A program made the translations under genes and the position numbers. The notes beneath the pieces are model-generated. The model did no database searches. It was not told the DNA's origin and saw only the letters and a program-made list of their open reading frames with translations. A DNA stretch of 49,816 nucleotides, from the NCBI GenBank assembly GCA_050309765.1, contig JBNRMU010000051.1:1-49816 (forward strand). The letters run 5' to 3'. Origin of the DNA: CALWRM01 sp050309765 (GTDB lineage Bacteria > Bacillota > Clostridia > Christensenellales > UBA1750). Positions 6,541 to 15,182 of the stretch are shown piece after piece. How positions within the stretch are numbered: position 1 is the first letter of the stretch; each line of letters begins with the position of its first letter.

Positions 6541-9018
6541 TTACGGGATTGCCGGCGTCCAGTAGCTTTGGCAATAGATGTCGGTGAACAGATACATGGC
6601 GCTGGCCCGCTCGCTGTCGATATAAACGTTGCTGATCACAAGATCCTCGCTGTATTTCAGCGGCGCATCGGTCAGGCGGTAGCTGTCCTGATATTGGCCG
6701 TCGTAGCTGTAATAATCGCAGAGGAAGTAGATTTCGTCGCCCTCTACAAGCTCCAGATCGCTCTTGGAGACGGTCTCCGTTTCGCCGTTCACATAGGCGC
6801 TGGTGGCGCCGGCGATGTAGCCGTAGGGGTTGTCGCTGTCAAAGACCAAGAGCAGGTCGGCACGGCTGCCGTTCAGCAGCACGGGCACGCGGCCGGTGAT
6901 GGTGTATTTGTCGCCGTCCTGCACGGTGTCCACGTGGTAGTAGGCTACGGGCTGGTCGTCGATGGCCAGCCAGGTGCCGTCAAAGGCGCCCAGCAGCGTG
7001 CCGTCGTTCGTGAACTCAAACACATTGTCAAGGCCCAGATCGATATAGCCCTCGCCGTCGTCATAGAAGACGTTCAGCTCCAGATCGTCCACTAGGGACC
7101 ACTGTTCTTCGGTCAGAAGCATCTGGTAAACGCCGTCGCGCTGTGTCCACACCAGTGCGGCGGGATCGAAGCGGTTCTCGGAAAGGTACTGGGTGGCGCT
7201 GTCCACGTCCAGATTGCGGCCGAGGAAGTTCGCGCTGGAACCGGAGCCGCCAAAGCCGGACAGGCCGGACACATCGCCGCCGAGCAAGCTGCCGAGCAGG
7301 CTGCCGATGTCCATGCCGGGCAGGCTCTGACCGGAGGAACCGAGCAGCGTGGGCAGGGGGGACGCCGCGCCGCCGGACACGGCCTGGCCGCCCACTTCCA
7401 TGCTGGCAAACTGCTGGATGCAACGGGTGTATTCGCTGTCCAGGCCGATGGCGTCAAAGGCGGAAACGGCGCTATCCACGCGCGAGACCTTCTGGTAGGG
7501 GAAGTAGATGGCAAGCCCGTAGGCGTCGGTCATGTTGGCAGAGGTTTTGTTGTACTTGACCGCGCCCAATATGGCCTGCGCCAGCGCGCGGCTCTGCTCG
7601 GTATCCAGATTGTGGGCCAGATGCACCAGGTCCACCTGGTCGGTCTTGCTGGAGGTGGCAAACTCGCGGGTGCTGCTGCGCGCTTTGGAAACGGTCTTGT
7701 ACTCGCTTTGCTGCAACAGATCGGAGAGATTCAGGGCAAATTCGCGGAACTTGGATGGCACGGTCTTTTCCAGCTCGGCCAGGTCCACCACGGATAGCGT
7801 GGCCTTCTGGCCGCTGCAGCGCTGGCTGCATACGCCCACAAAGTCGTCCACGATGGCCTTGCCGACCTCTACCGTGGGCATGGAGGGGTTCTGGGCAAAG
7901 GCGCTCAGCCAGTTGGTGTAGTACCAGCCGGCGCCGGGCTCCGTTTCCTCGGAGGCGACGAGATAGTCCGCATAGGGCGCCAAGGTGAGGGCGTTTTCCA
8001 GCGTGCCCATCAGGCAGGTGTCAAAGCCGATAAAATCAAAGGTCGTGCCCGCGGCAGAGAGCGCCTCGTCGATCTTTTTGAGGGTCATGGAGCCGCTGCG
8101 GGGGTTCTTTTCGTCGTAGCCGTAGCCGCTGATGGCACCGCCGCCGTGGTCCCAGAAGATGAGCTCGTTGCGGTTGGCGGGGAAGTTTTCCGTGCAGAAG
8201 TTGATGAAATGGGTCAGCGTCTTGGGGTCGGTCATGACGGCGTTGCCGTCGTTTTTGACCAGGCAGCGCAAACCGCCGTTTTCGACCTTGTAGATCTGGT
8301 TGGCAGAGCTGGAGACGACGTTGTTCTTCCACTGTTTGCTGCCGCCGGTATAGACGAGCACGTTCACATGGTCGTTCAGCTTGGCGGAGACCATCTCCAT
8401 CAGGTCGGCGGAAGCCGCGCCGCTTCTGGATTCCAGATCGGCGCCGCAGATGTATACCATGATGGTTACCTGGTCCTGGCCGTTACCCAGAATCTGGGTG
8501 CGTTTTTCGCGGGCGGAGGCATCCACGGAGGTATTGAGCTTGCCCGTGTTGGGCGTTTCGCTCCAGCCGGTGGAAACGTTGCCCGCGCCGCTGCCGAGCA
8601 GGCTGGCAAAGTCAAAGCCCTGCGCGCCGTAGGCACTTGCGCTCGTCAAACCGCTGGAGGTGCTTTGCGAGGCGCCGCCTTGACTGCTGCTGTAGGGTTG
8701 CTGTTGCTGCTGCACATAGGCGCTGCTGGGCGCGGTGACGGGTTCGGAACCGCCGCCGCCGAGCAGACCGCCCAAGGCCCCGCCGCCGCCCAGCAGCAGC
8801 ACTGCTGCGGCGATGAGGATCTTCATCAGCGAACCGCCGCCGGAGGCGCGGGTCTGTCCGGAGCTTTTGCCGGAGGACGGCGGACGCCGTCCGGAATAAT
8901 TGCCGCCGGAACCGCTGCCGTGGCCGACGGGACCACTGCCAAGCCCGCTGCCGTGTTTTTGGATGGGCTTACCGGTGCCGGTAACGTTTTTTTGTCTGCC
9001 CAAAGGTCTGTTTTGCAT
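6541..9018 (-). CDS. Clostripain-family (C11) cysteine peptidase, membrane-anchored
   Basis: An 825-aa secreted or surface protein. Residues 1-64 are Gly/Ser/Arg-rich and hydrophilic, a single hydrophobic segment spans about 65-90 (MKILIAAAVLLLGGGGALGG), and a Gln/Ser-rich linker follows to about 175. The C11 catalytic domain carries the dyad His291 in FWDHGGG and Cys335 in FDTCLMG. Family members cleave after Arg or Lys and often self-activate. After a Gly/Ser-rich spacer (about 550-610), a C-terminal beta-rich region of about 210 aa probably forms a separate folded domain. The ATG at 9018 follows cactgggaggg; the longer upstream frame overlaps the promoter. It is monocistronic. Substrate and topology are inferred: the N terminus is probably cytosolic with the peptidase outside. 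Confidence 0.9.
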   Translation of the reverse strand: MQNRPLGRQKNVTGTGKPIQKHGSGLGSGPVGHGSGSGGNYSGRRPPSSGKSSGQTRASGGGSLMKILIAAAVLLLGGGGALGGLLGGGGSEPVTAPSSAYVQQQQQPYSSSQGGASQSTSSGLTSASAYGAQGFDFASLLGSGAGNVSTGWSETPNTGKLNTSVDASAREKRTQILGNGQDQVTIMVYICGADLESRSGAASADLMEMVSAKLNDHVNVLVYTGGSKQWKNNVVSSSANQIYKVENGGLRCLVKNDGNAVMTDPKTLTHFINFCTENFPANRNELIFWDHGGGAISGYGYDEKNPRSGSMTLKKIDEALSAAGTTFDFIGFDTCLMGTLENALTLAPYADYLVASEETEPGAGWYYTNWLSAFAQNPSMPTVEVGKAIVDDFVGVCSQRCSGQKATLSVVDLAELEKTVPSKFREFALNLSDLLQQSEYKTVSKARSSTREFATSSKTDQVDLVHLAHNLDTEQSRALAQAILGAVKYNKTSANMTDAYGLAIYFPYQKVSRVDSAVSAFDAIGLDSEYTRCIQQFASMEVGGQAVSGGAASPLPTLLGSSGQSLPGMDIGSLLGSLLGGDVSGLSGFGGSGSSANFLGRNLDVDSATQYLSENRFDPAALVWTQRDGVYQMLLTEEQWSLVDDLELNVFYDDGEGYIDLGLDNVFEFTNDGTLLGAFDGTWLAIDDQPVAYYHVDTVQDGDKYTITGRVPVLLNGSRADLLLVFDSDNPYGYIAGATSAYVNGETETVSKSDLELVEGDEIYFLCDYYSYDGQYQDSYRLTDAPLKYSEDLVISNVYIDSERASAMYLFTDIYCQSYWTPAIP

Positions 9019-9149
9019 TCGTTTCCCTCCCAGTGAAGAGACGTATTTTGCTGAACGCGGCCGCATGAAAGACATGCGGTGTAAATGCTCTAATGAAAGC
9101 CGCCGCGCAGGCGGTGATCCGGCGCAGGCACGGCTCTTGCACACCCTTT

Positions 9150-9179
9150 ATTGTAGCAATTTGCGACCGCAATCGTCAA
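9150..9179 (-). promoter_or_regulatory. Promoter of the clostripain-family gene
   Basis: Minus strand: -35 TTGACG (9174-9179), 18-bp spacer, -10 TACAAT (9150-9155). The spacer holds a small inverted repeat TTGCG-GT-CGCAA. The leader to the start codon is about 125 nt and contains two small hairpins, including ccgcatg/catgcgg. Confidence 0.75.
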
Positions 9180-9219
9180 TATGCAAGGCACAAAACAAAG
9201 GCGCGCAGCGCTTATTTGC

Positions 9220-9250
9220 AAAAACAAAACCGGCGTCCAAGGGACGCCGG
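9220..9250 (-). terminator. Terminator of the SPT-like/SDR operon
   Basis: The stem ccggcgtcc (9230-9238) pairs with ggacgccgg (9242-9250), followed on the minus strand by ttttgttttt. It lies 18 bp after the SDR stop. Confidence 0.9.
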
Positions 9251-9267
9251 AATCGTTCGCATGCGCT

Positions 9268-10059
9268 TTATCTTGCGTAGAGCAGGCCCACGATCCAGTT
9301 GGATAGGCGGCGGGGCAACAGCTTTGCCAGCAGCGCTGCGCACTTGTAGGAAAAACCCAGGGCCACCAGCGGCCGGCTGCGAGGCTTTAGGGCGAGGCGA
9401 GCAATGGCCTTGCCGGCGATATCCGGCGACATGCCGCCCCTTTCGTCGCGCTCCATGCCGGCGACGGAGCGCTGGATGCGGCCGGCGTAAACGTCGTCGC
9501 CTTCCTCGGACTTGACCCGCGCGTCCGTAAAGCCGGAGGCGATATCGCCCGGGAGCACGGCGCACACCGAGATGTGAAAGGGCCGAAGCTCGTTTTGCAG
9601 GGCCAGGCAATAGGAGATGAGGGCGGACTTGCTCACGCTGTACCACAGCTGGAAGGGGATGGGCAGGATGCCGGCGATGGAGCTCACGCACACGATGCGG
9701 CCGCCGCCCTGCCGGCGCATGGCAGGCAGCACGGCGCGCGTCACGTTGTCGGTGCCGAACAGGTTCAGCTCCAGCTGGGCGTGCGAGGCAGCGGGCTGCG
9801 TGGTTTCGGCCGCGCCTGAGATGCCAAAGCCGGCGTTGTTGATAAGGATGTCGATGCGGCCCTCATTTGTCAGCACCTGATCGACCGCCTGCCGGACCTG
9901 CATTTCCTGCGTGATGTCGCAGGAAATGTGAAAGACCCCTTCGCTGGGGCGGTCGCGGCGGGAAAACTCATACACGGTCAGACCCGCTTTTTGCAGCTGC
10001 TGCGCCGTGCTGCGGCCGATGCCCTCGCTGCCGCCGGTAACGATGGCGACCTTTTTCAT
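9268..10059 (-). CDS. Short-chain dehydrogenase/reductase, candidate 3-ketosphinganine-type reductase
   Basis: A 263-aa classical SDR with a Rossmann fold. The cofactor loop is TGGSEGIG (8-15), the structural motif NNAG is at 74-77, and the catalytic set is S127, Y140 and K144 (YSVSK). Arg-rich SRRDR after the second strand favours NADPH. The start codon overlaps the stop of the upstream alpha-oxoamine synthase (ATGA), so the two are translationally coupled and likely act in sequence. A partner that makes a 3-keto amine would be followed by a ketoreductase, as in sphinganine synthesis. The C terminus (SNWIVGLLYAR) is hydrophobic and may touch the membrane. The SDR family is secure. The substrate is inferred from the neighbour only. 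Confidence 0.88.
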   Translation of the reverse strand: MKKVAIVTGGSEGIGRSTAQQLQKAGLTVYEFSRRDRPSEGVFHISCDITQEMQVRQAVDQVLTNEGRIDILINNAGFGISGAAETTQPAASHAQLELNLFGTDNVTRAVLPAMRRQGGGRIVCVSSIAGILPIPFQLWYSVSKSALISYCLALQNELRPFHISVCAVLPGDIASGFTDARVKSEEGDDVYAGRIQRSVAGMERDERGGMSPDIAGKAIARLALKPRSRPLVALGFSYKCAALLAKLLPRRLSNWIVGLLYAR

Positions 10060-11234
10060 GCCTTGGCACCTATGATGTTGCCGATGATCTCGACGGCTTC
10101 GTCGATGAGCGGCTTGGTGAGCGAGGCCATGTAACTGGTGCGCAGCAGGCACTCATTGGGCGCGGCGGCCGGCGGAAGCACGGGATTGACGTACACGCCC
10201 GCCTCGTAAAGCTGCTGGGCCTTGATGAGCGTGTTGTCCGGTTCATAGGTGTAGATAGGCACGATGGGGGTGATGGCCTCGATGATGGGCACCTGCCTGG
10301 CCTTGAGCCCGGCCCGCGCATAGGCAGCCAGATCGCGCAGCTTTTCCGGCAGCTCCGGATGGGCCTTTAAATGGCGCAGCGCCGCCTGGGCGACCGCACA
10401 GGCAGAGGGCGGGATGGAGGCGGAAAAGATAAAGGGGCGCGAGTTGTGCCGCACATAATCGCATACCTGTTCGCTGGCGGCCATATAGCCGCCCAGGCTG
10501 GCCAGGGACTTGGAGAAGGTGCCCATGATGACGTCCACCTCGTCGTCCAGACCGAAGTAGCTGGCGGTGCCGCGACCGCCCTCGCCGATCACGCCCAGGC
10601 CGTGGGCGTCGTCCACCATGACGCGCGCGCCGTACTCCCTGGCCAAACGCACGATCTCGGGGAGATTTGCGATGTCGCCACCCATGGAGAACACGCCGTC
10701 GGTCACGATGAGGATGCCGGCGTTCTCCTGGCTGACGCGCTCCAGGATGGACTTCAGGTGCTCCATGTCCGCATGGCGGTAGCGCAGCATTTTGCCATAG
10801 CTCAAGCGACAGCCGTCGTAGATGCTGGCGTGGTTTTCGCGGTCGCAGATCACATAATCGTTGTGGCCCACCAACGCGCTGATGATGCCCAGATTGGACT
10901 GAAAACCGGTGGAGAAGGTGACCGCGCTTTCCTTATGCACGAAGTCGGCCAGCTCTTTTTCCAACTCCAAATGCATCTGCAGGGTGCCGTTCAGAAAGCG
11001 CGAGCCGGAGCAGCCGGTGCCGTAGCGCTCAAAGGCCTTGATGCCGGCCTCCACGATGGAGGGTTCCGTCGTCAGCCCCAGGTAGTTGTTGGAGCCCAGC
11101 ATGATGCGGCGCTTGCCTTCCATGATGACCTCCACATCCTGCCGGGATTGCAGGGCCCGGAAATAAGGATAGATGCCCATGGCCCTGTACTCGTTCGCCT
11201 TGGTGAAGTTTGCGCATTTGTCGAATAAGTCCAT
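10056..11234 (-). CDS. PLP-dependent alpha-oxoamine synthase, serine palmitoyltransferase-like
   Basis: A 392-aa fold-type I PLP enzyme that condenses an amino acid with an acyl-CoA or acyl-ACP and releases CO2. Seen: SNNYLGL, the stacking His135 in ENHASIYDG, VDDAHGLGVIGEGG with D208 and H211, and the Schiff-base Lys242 in GTFSKSLASLGG. The family includes BioF, KBL, HemA and serine palmitoyltransferase. The N-terminal MGIYPYFR, the stretches CSGSRFLNGTLQMHLELE and GVFSMGGDIANLPEIVRLA, and HNSRPFIFSAS match my recollection of Bacteroidetes-type SPT better than BioF or KBL. No bio genes and no threonine dehydrogenase are nearby; instead an SDR is coupled downstream. The start at 11234 follows cggaggt. 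An upstream in-frame ATG at 11331 would add a hydrophobic stretch but has no SD. Confidence 0.88.
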   Translation of the reverse strand: MDLFDKCANFTKANEYRAMGIYPYFRALQSRQDVEVIMEGKRRIMLGSNNYLGLTTEPSIVEAGIKAFERYGTGCSGSRFLNGTLQMHLELEKELADFVHKESAVTFSTGFQSNLGIISALVGHNDYVICDRENHASIYDGCRLSYGKMLRYRHADMEHLKSILERVSQENAGILIVTDGVFSMGGDIANLPEIVRLAREYGARVMVDDAHGLGVIGEGGRGTASYFGLDDEVDVIMGTFSKSLASLGGYMAASEQVCDYVRHNSRPFIFSASIPPSACAVAQAALRHLKAHPELPEKLRDLAAYARAGLKARQVPIIEAITPIVPIYTYEPDNTLIKAQQLYEAGVYVNPVLPPAAAPNECLLRTSYMASLTKPLIDEAVEIIGNIIGAKA

Positions 11235-11380
11235 AAGATACCTCCGTGCTATATAAATAAACTGGAATAGGAATGAGATCAGGCTATGCGTATAAAAGAT
11301 AAACAGGAAGCCATCCCAAATGGTAAACATATCAAAAATTCGACGATTTGTCTCAATTAACCCGTATCGTTCTATGCCAA

Positions 11381-11409
11381 AGTATAGCATAAATGTAAAT
11401 TCTCTGCAA
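11381..11409 (-). promoter_or_regulatory. Promoter of the SPT-like/SDR operon
   Basis: Minus strand: -35 TTGCAG (11404-11409), 17-bp spacer, -10 TATACT (11381-11386). The AT-rich leader is about 140 nt. Confidence 0.7.
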
Positions 11410-11482
11410 ACTGCCATAAGCTTTTTAGAAAAAGGAGAGGCCGACAGATGATCCGCAGCAGTTTTTGTATTCTTTGGAATGG

Positions 11483-11518
11483 AAAAGCGGCCCTTATCAA
11501 AGGATAAGGGCCGCTTTT
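11483..11518 (-). terminator. Terminator of the DUF4340 gene
   Basis: A perfect 16-bp stem (11483-11498 with 11503-11518) with a 4-nt loop starts 12 bp beyond the stop. The terminal A/T pairs of the stem supply the T-run on the minus strand. Confidence 0.85.
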
Positions 11519-11529
11519 GCGTATCGCTT

Positions 11530-12966
11530 TTAGGGGAGCAGCGCGCGCAATTTCGAGAGCATTTCCGCACAGTCGTCCTTGCGCACGGAAACGCCCAGGG
11601 AACCGTTTTTGCGCAGATAGTAGTCGTTGATGCTGGCGTCCAGGTATTCCACGGTGCCGCTGCTGCCATCCGTAAAGCCGTATTCAAGCACGAGGGCGGC
11701 CTTTGTGTCCGCCGGCAGTGTTTGATCATAGACGATGTTGGAGCGCTTCACGTCGCAGATGGCAAGGAACATCTCCTTGAAGGCGGCCTCGTCCACGGCG
11801 GTGCCGTCGCTGCGGGCGACCGTTGTATCTTTGCCGCTGCGATCCAAGGTGAAGGTCGTGCTTTTCCCGTCCAGCGTGACGGTCAATGCGGCAACCTGCC
11901 GATACTGGAAGATGTTGCTGAACTCGCTGACCAGGCCGGGCAATTCAAGATCGTCCAGGAAGGCGAGGCTGTCCCGGTCACCCAGGTAAACCTCCGCGCT
12001 TTCGTTGAAGCGCAGATAGCGGTTGCCCAGGTTGTCGCTGCCGCCCACGGCAATGATAACGCCGCTGTTGTCGCCGTAGGAAAGGGTGATCAGCGCCTGC
12101 GGCTGGTCCAGGCCGTACTGGGCAAAGGCAGCCTCGTCCCCGCACTCGTCCACAAAGTTCAGGAGCTTCAGCGCGCCGATATTGTGCAGATAGTTTTCCA
12201 CCTCGTCGTTGACCACATCCGTCAGGAATGGCTCGTGCAGGTACCAACTGGTGAAGCGGAAACCCGTAGGCTTGCCCATGTAATCCAACAGCAGGTCGGG
12301 CTGGCCTTCCCGCTGCAGCTCAAGGGCGACCACACTGTCCGTGTCGATGGCAAAACCGGAAACGTCGCGGAAGGCCGAACGGCCGCCGGCGTATAGATTC
12401 ACCAGCAGTGCCTTCATCAGGTAGATCTGCTCCTTGCCCGCCTCGCGCACGTAGTAATGGGCGGAGGTGGGCGCCTGATCGCCGATCTCCAGGGTAAAGT
12501 CCTTGCCATCGTAAAAGCGGATGGTGACCACGGATTTGGGCGGCTTCAGGCCGAAGGCGGCGGGATCCGTCACATCGTCTGCGGCTTGGCGCTCGGCCAG
12601 CAATTCCGCCGCGTTGGCAAAGGCGCTCTGGCAGGCGCTCTGGCTGAGCAGCGCGTCGGGGATCTCCTCGGTGTGGTACAACTCGCCGTCATAGCTTACG
12701 TGCAGGGTTTCACCCGTTGCAAGTTCTATGTCGACGGATTGAACGTTCTCCACCTCTGTGTTGGTGAACCAGACGTTTTCCCAACTGTCCTCCACCTTTG
12801 TTTCCTCGGGCCGTGTCAGCCGGTAGATGGCAAAGATGAGGATGCCAAGCAGCGCTAGGCCGGCCAGCACGTACAAAATCAATCTGCTTTTGGACGTATG
12901 GCCGGATTTGACAGTTTTTTTCAGGCTACTGCCCTGGGAAAAGGTGGATTTGGGATCCAACGGCAT
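11530..12966 (-). CDS. DUF4340-like membrane-anchored protein
   Basis: A 478-aa protein with a short basic N terminus, one transmembrane helix at about 29-48 (LILYVLAGLALLGILIFAIYRL), and a long extracytoplasmic part. This holds repeated beta-strand units such as VDIELATGETLHVSYDGELYHT and VVTIRFYDGKDFTLEIGDQAPTS. That repeat style and the phrase FGLKPPKSVVTIRF resemble DUF4340 proteins, which are often encoded with GldF/GldG-like ABC exporters. No such exporter lies beside it here: it sits between two terminators with the sugar importer upstream. The SD is weak (cggagcg before ATG 12966). Biochemical function is unknown; the family call rests on pattern only. Confidence 0.78.
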   Translation of the reverse strand: MPLDPKSTFSQGSSLKKTVKSGHTSKSRLILYVLAGLALLGILIFAIYRLTRPEETKVEDSWENVWFTNTEVENVQSVDIELATGETLHVSYDGELYHTEEIPDALLSQSACQSAFANAAELLAERQAADDVTDPAAFGLKPPKSVVTIRFYDGKDFTLEIGDQAPTSAHYYVREAGKEQIYLMKALLVNLYAGGRSAFRDVSGFAIDTDSVVALELQREGQPDLLLDYMGKPTGFRFTSWYLHEPFLTDVVNDEVENYLHNIGALKLLNFVDECGDEAAFAQYGLDQPQALITLSYGDNSGVIIAVGGSDNLGNRYLRFNESAEVYLGDRDSLAFLDDLELPGLVSEFSNIFQYRQVAALTVTLDGKSTTFTLDRSGKDTTVARSDGTAVDEAAFKEMFLAICDVKRSNIVYDQTLPADTKAALVLEYGFTDGSSGTVEYLDASINDYYLRKNGSLGVSVRKDDCAEMLSKLRALLP

Positions 12967-13046
12967 GGATGATCACGCTCCGATACGAATCTGCCGGGGA
13001 TAACATTCCCCGATTCACTGAATTGTTATAAACCAAAGAGAAGAGA

Positions 13047-13076
13047 ATGCGGCCTTTCGAAAAGGAAAGGCCGCAT
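13047..13076 (-). terminator. Terminator of the sugar importer operon
   Basis: A 12-bp stem (13047-13058 with 13065-13076) with a 6-nt loop is followed on the minus strand by tctcttctcttt. It lies 29 bp after the last permease gene. Confidence 0.8.
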
Positions 13077-13104
13077 ACAGAACAACTTGCCATGAATGGA
13101 ACGA

Positions 13105-14046
13105 TCAGCCTTTGACAGCTCCCAGCGTCATGCCCTTTACGAAATACCTCTGCAGGAAGGGGTAAATCATGGCGATAGGCACGACGGAGATGACTGTCAT
13201 GGCAGCACGGATGGTCTGCGTCGTCACACGGCCGGATTCCTCTGTTGCCTGGGACGCAACAGCATCCATGGTAACAGAGTCGCCCGTCATGGAGTTGGCG
13301 GTATCCAGCACCTTCTTCAGCTCATACTGCAGGGTGGACAGGTCCTTGACGGAGGAGCAGTAAAGCATGGTGTCGAACCACTGGTTCCACTGCGAGACCG
13401 ACACGAACAGGCCGATGGTGGCGATAACCGGCATGGAGAGCGGGAAGATGATCTGGAACAGGATGCGGTACTCGCTGGCACCGTCGATCTTGGCGGATTC
13501 CACAAGCTCGAAGGGAATGCCGTCGATGAAAGAGCGCATGACCAGCACGTTGAAGGCGGAGATGGCATGCGGCAGGATGTACACCAGGAAGTTGTTCATC
13601 AGGCCGTAAGCGCGATAGGTCAGGAAGGTCGGGATCAGACCGCCGGATACGTACATGGTGAAGAGCACCAGCTTGGTCACAAAGCCGCGCAGCACGTAAT
13701 CGCGCCTGGTCATGACAAAGGCCAACATCATGGAAAGCGGGATGCTCAGCGCTGTGCCAAGCACGGCGCGCAGGGCGGAGATCAGGGCCGAATGCGGGAT
13801 GGACGTGGTGCGCACCAGGATCGTCTCATAGGACTTGAGGGAGAAAACCCTGGGCCAGAGATAAATGCCGCCATACACAGCATCGATGGAATCGTTGAAG
13901 GAAATGGCGATGGTGTTCAAAAACGGATACAACGTGATCACGCACACGATGAGCATGAGGATCGTGTTGATGGTATCGAAAATGGCGTTCTCTGCCTTTG
14001 CAGATAGGATGCCCATTTTCTCCTTTTGCTTAACCTGTGTTGTCAT
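13105..14046 (-). CDS. Carbohydrate ABC transporter permease (LplC/CUT1 type)
   Basis: A 313-aa inner-membrane protein with about six hydrophobic segments (for example 27-50 and 120-145). The cytoplasmic EAA loop, which docks the ATPase, is at 182-205 (VESAKIDGASEYRILFQIIFP). An N-terminal basic segment precedes the first helix. It resembles the LplC/YtcP permeases of the CUT1 family that take up oligosaccharides. It starts 18 bp after its partner permease, with aaaggagg as SD, and is the last gene of the three-gene operon. The sugar cannot be read from sequence. Confidence 0.92.
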   Translation of the reverse strand: MTTQVKQKEKMGILSAKAENAIFDTINTILMLIVCVITLYPFLNTIAISFNDSIDAVYGGIYLWPRVFSLKSYETILVRTTSIPHSALISALRAVLGTALSIPLSMMLAFVMTRRDYVLRGFVTKLVLFTMYVSGGLIPTFLTYRAYGLMNNFLVYILPHAISAFNVLVMRSFIDGIPFELVESAKIDGASEYRILFQIIFPLSMPVIATIGLFVSVSQWNQWFDTMLYCSSVKDLSTLQYELKKVLDTANSMTGDSVTMDAVASQATEESGRVTTQTIRAAMTVISVVPIAMIYPFLQRYFVKGMTLGAVKG

Positions 14047-14064
14047 TGAAGAGGGCCTCCTTTC

Positions 14065-15027
14065 TTACAGAAGCGAGTCGCCGTCCAGCAGCTTGGCAAA
14101 CTGGTTGCTGACAACGATCAGAACGATGGAGACCAGGGAGTTGAAGATACTCAGGGCGGAGCCCTTGCTCCACTGCTGGAACTTCATCGCGTAGTTGTAA
14201 ATGTAAACCTCAAGGGTGGTGGCCGTCTCCACGGTGGAAGCGGACATCAACACGTACACCTGTTCAAAACCGACGGAGAGCAGACGGCCGATGGAAAGCA
14301 CGAGCAAAATCTTGATCGTAGGCGCGATGGAAGGCAACGTGATGGACCAGATCTTGCGGATGCGGCTGGCGCCGTCGATGTCGGCGGATTCATACAGGCT
14401 GGGGTCAATGGCCGTCATGGCGGAGAGGTATACGATCGCTCCGTAACCGGAGTTTTTCCATACCTCCGCAAAAGCAACAACCCACCAGAACAGTTTCGGC
14501 TGTCCCATGAAGGCAATAGGCGCCTTGGTGAGCCCTAGCTTTAACAGCAATTCGTTCACGATACCGCTTTCAGGCGAAAGTGTAACGAACAGAAGGTTTG
14601 CTGCAACGACCCAGGATACGAAGTGGGGCAGGTAGGAGATGGTCTGCACCGTGCGCTTGTAGCCGGTCCAGCGGATCTCGTTGATCAGCACGGCAAGCAG
14701 CAGGGTGAAGACGTAGGAGAAGATGATCTTCAAAACACCGATACCCAGCGAGTTGCGCAGGGCACGGAAGAAGTTCTTATCGGAGAACAGATCGATAAAG
14801 TTCTTAAAGCCAACCCATTCCTGCTGCCAGAAGGTAATCTTGTTGGATGCCTTATAGTTTTGGAACGCAATCAGCCAGCCCCAAAGGGGAAAGTAGGAGA
14901 ATACGATGACGAATAAGATCGGCAAGGAGAGCACCAGCAATTGACGCTGTTTCCAAAGCCTTTGCCAGAAACCCTGTCCGCTGCCCATTCGGGTTCTGCT
15001 GCCGGCAGATTTTGTGACCGAGGTCAT
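14065..15027 (-). CDS. Carbohydrate ABC transporter permease (LplB/CUT1 type)
   Basis: A 320-aa membrane permease, partner of the LplC-type protein to form the heterodimeric channel. Hydrophobic segments begin at about 30-50 (LLVLSLPILFVIVFSYFPLW), and the EAA loop is at 212-235 (YESADIDGASRIRKIWSITLP). The phrase FPLWGWLIAFQNYK is typical of LplB/YtcQ-associated permeases. The SD aaaaggggg precedes the ATG. A hairpin separates it from the binding-protein gene upstream. No ATP-binding subunit is encoded here, as is common when a shared MsmX/UgpC-type ATPase is used. Confidence 0.92.
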   Translation of the reverse strand: MTSVTKSAGSRTRMGSGQGFWQRLWKQRQLLVLSLPILFVIVFSYFPLWGWLIAFQNYKASNKITFWQQEWVGFKNFIDLFSDKNFFRALRNSLGIGVLKIIFSYVFTLLLAVLINEIRWTGYKRTVQTISYLPHFVSWVVAANLLFVTLSPESGIVNELLLKLGLTKAPIAFMGQPKLFWWVVAFAEVWKNSGYGAIVYLSAMTAIDPSLYESADIDGASRIRKIWSITLPSIAPTIKILLVLSIGRLLSVGFEQVYVLMSASTVETATTLEVYIYNYAMKFQQWSKGSALSIFNSLVSIVLIVVSNQFAKLLDGDSLL

Positions 15028-15109
15028 GCGGATTTTACCCCCTTTTCATTATTTGTCCAAGGGATGAGCGTCCAATGTAAATAGGATGCTCTCTGAATGT
15101 TTGTAGAAG

Positions 15110-15142
15110 GAAAGGGGTACGTCGTGAGGACGAACCCCTTTC
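15110..15142 (-). terminator. Intercistronic hairpin between binding protein and permeases
   Basis: The stem pairs gaaaggggt (15110-15118) with acccctttc (15134-15142), extended inward by four more pairs after one mismatch, with a 5-nt loop. No long T-tract follows. Such hairpins usually stabilise or partly terminate the upstream message, so that binding protein is made in excess of permease. Confidence 0.6.
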
Positions 15143-15182
15143 TCCGTTCAATTTTGCTTAATCAGGTATCGGAACTGACAGC

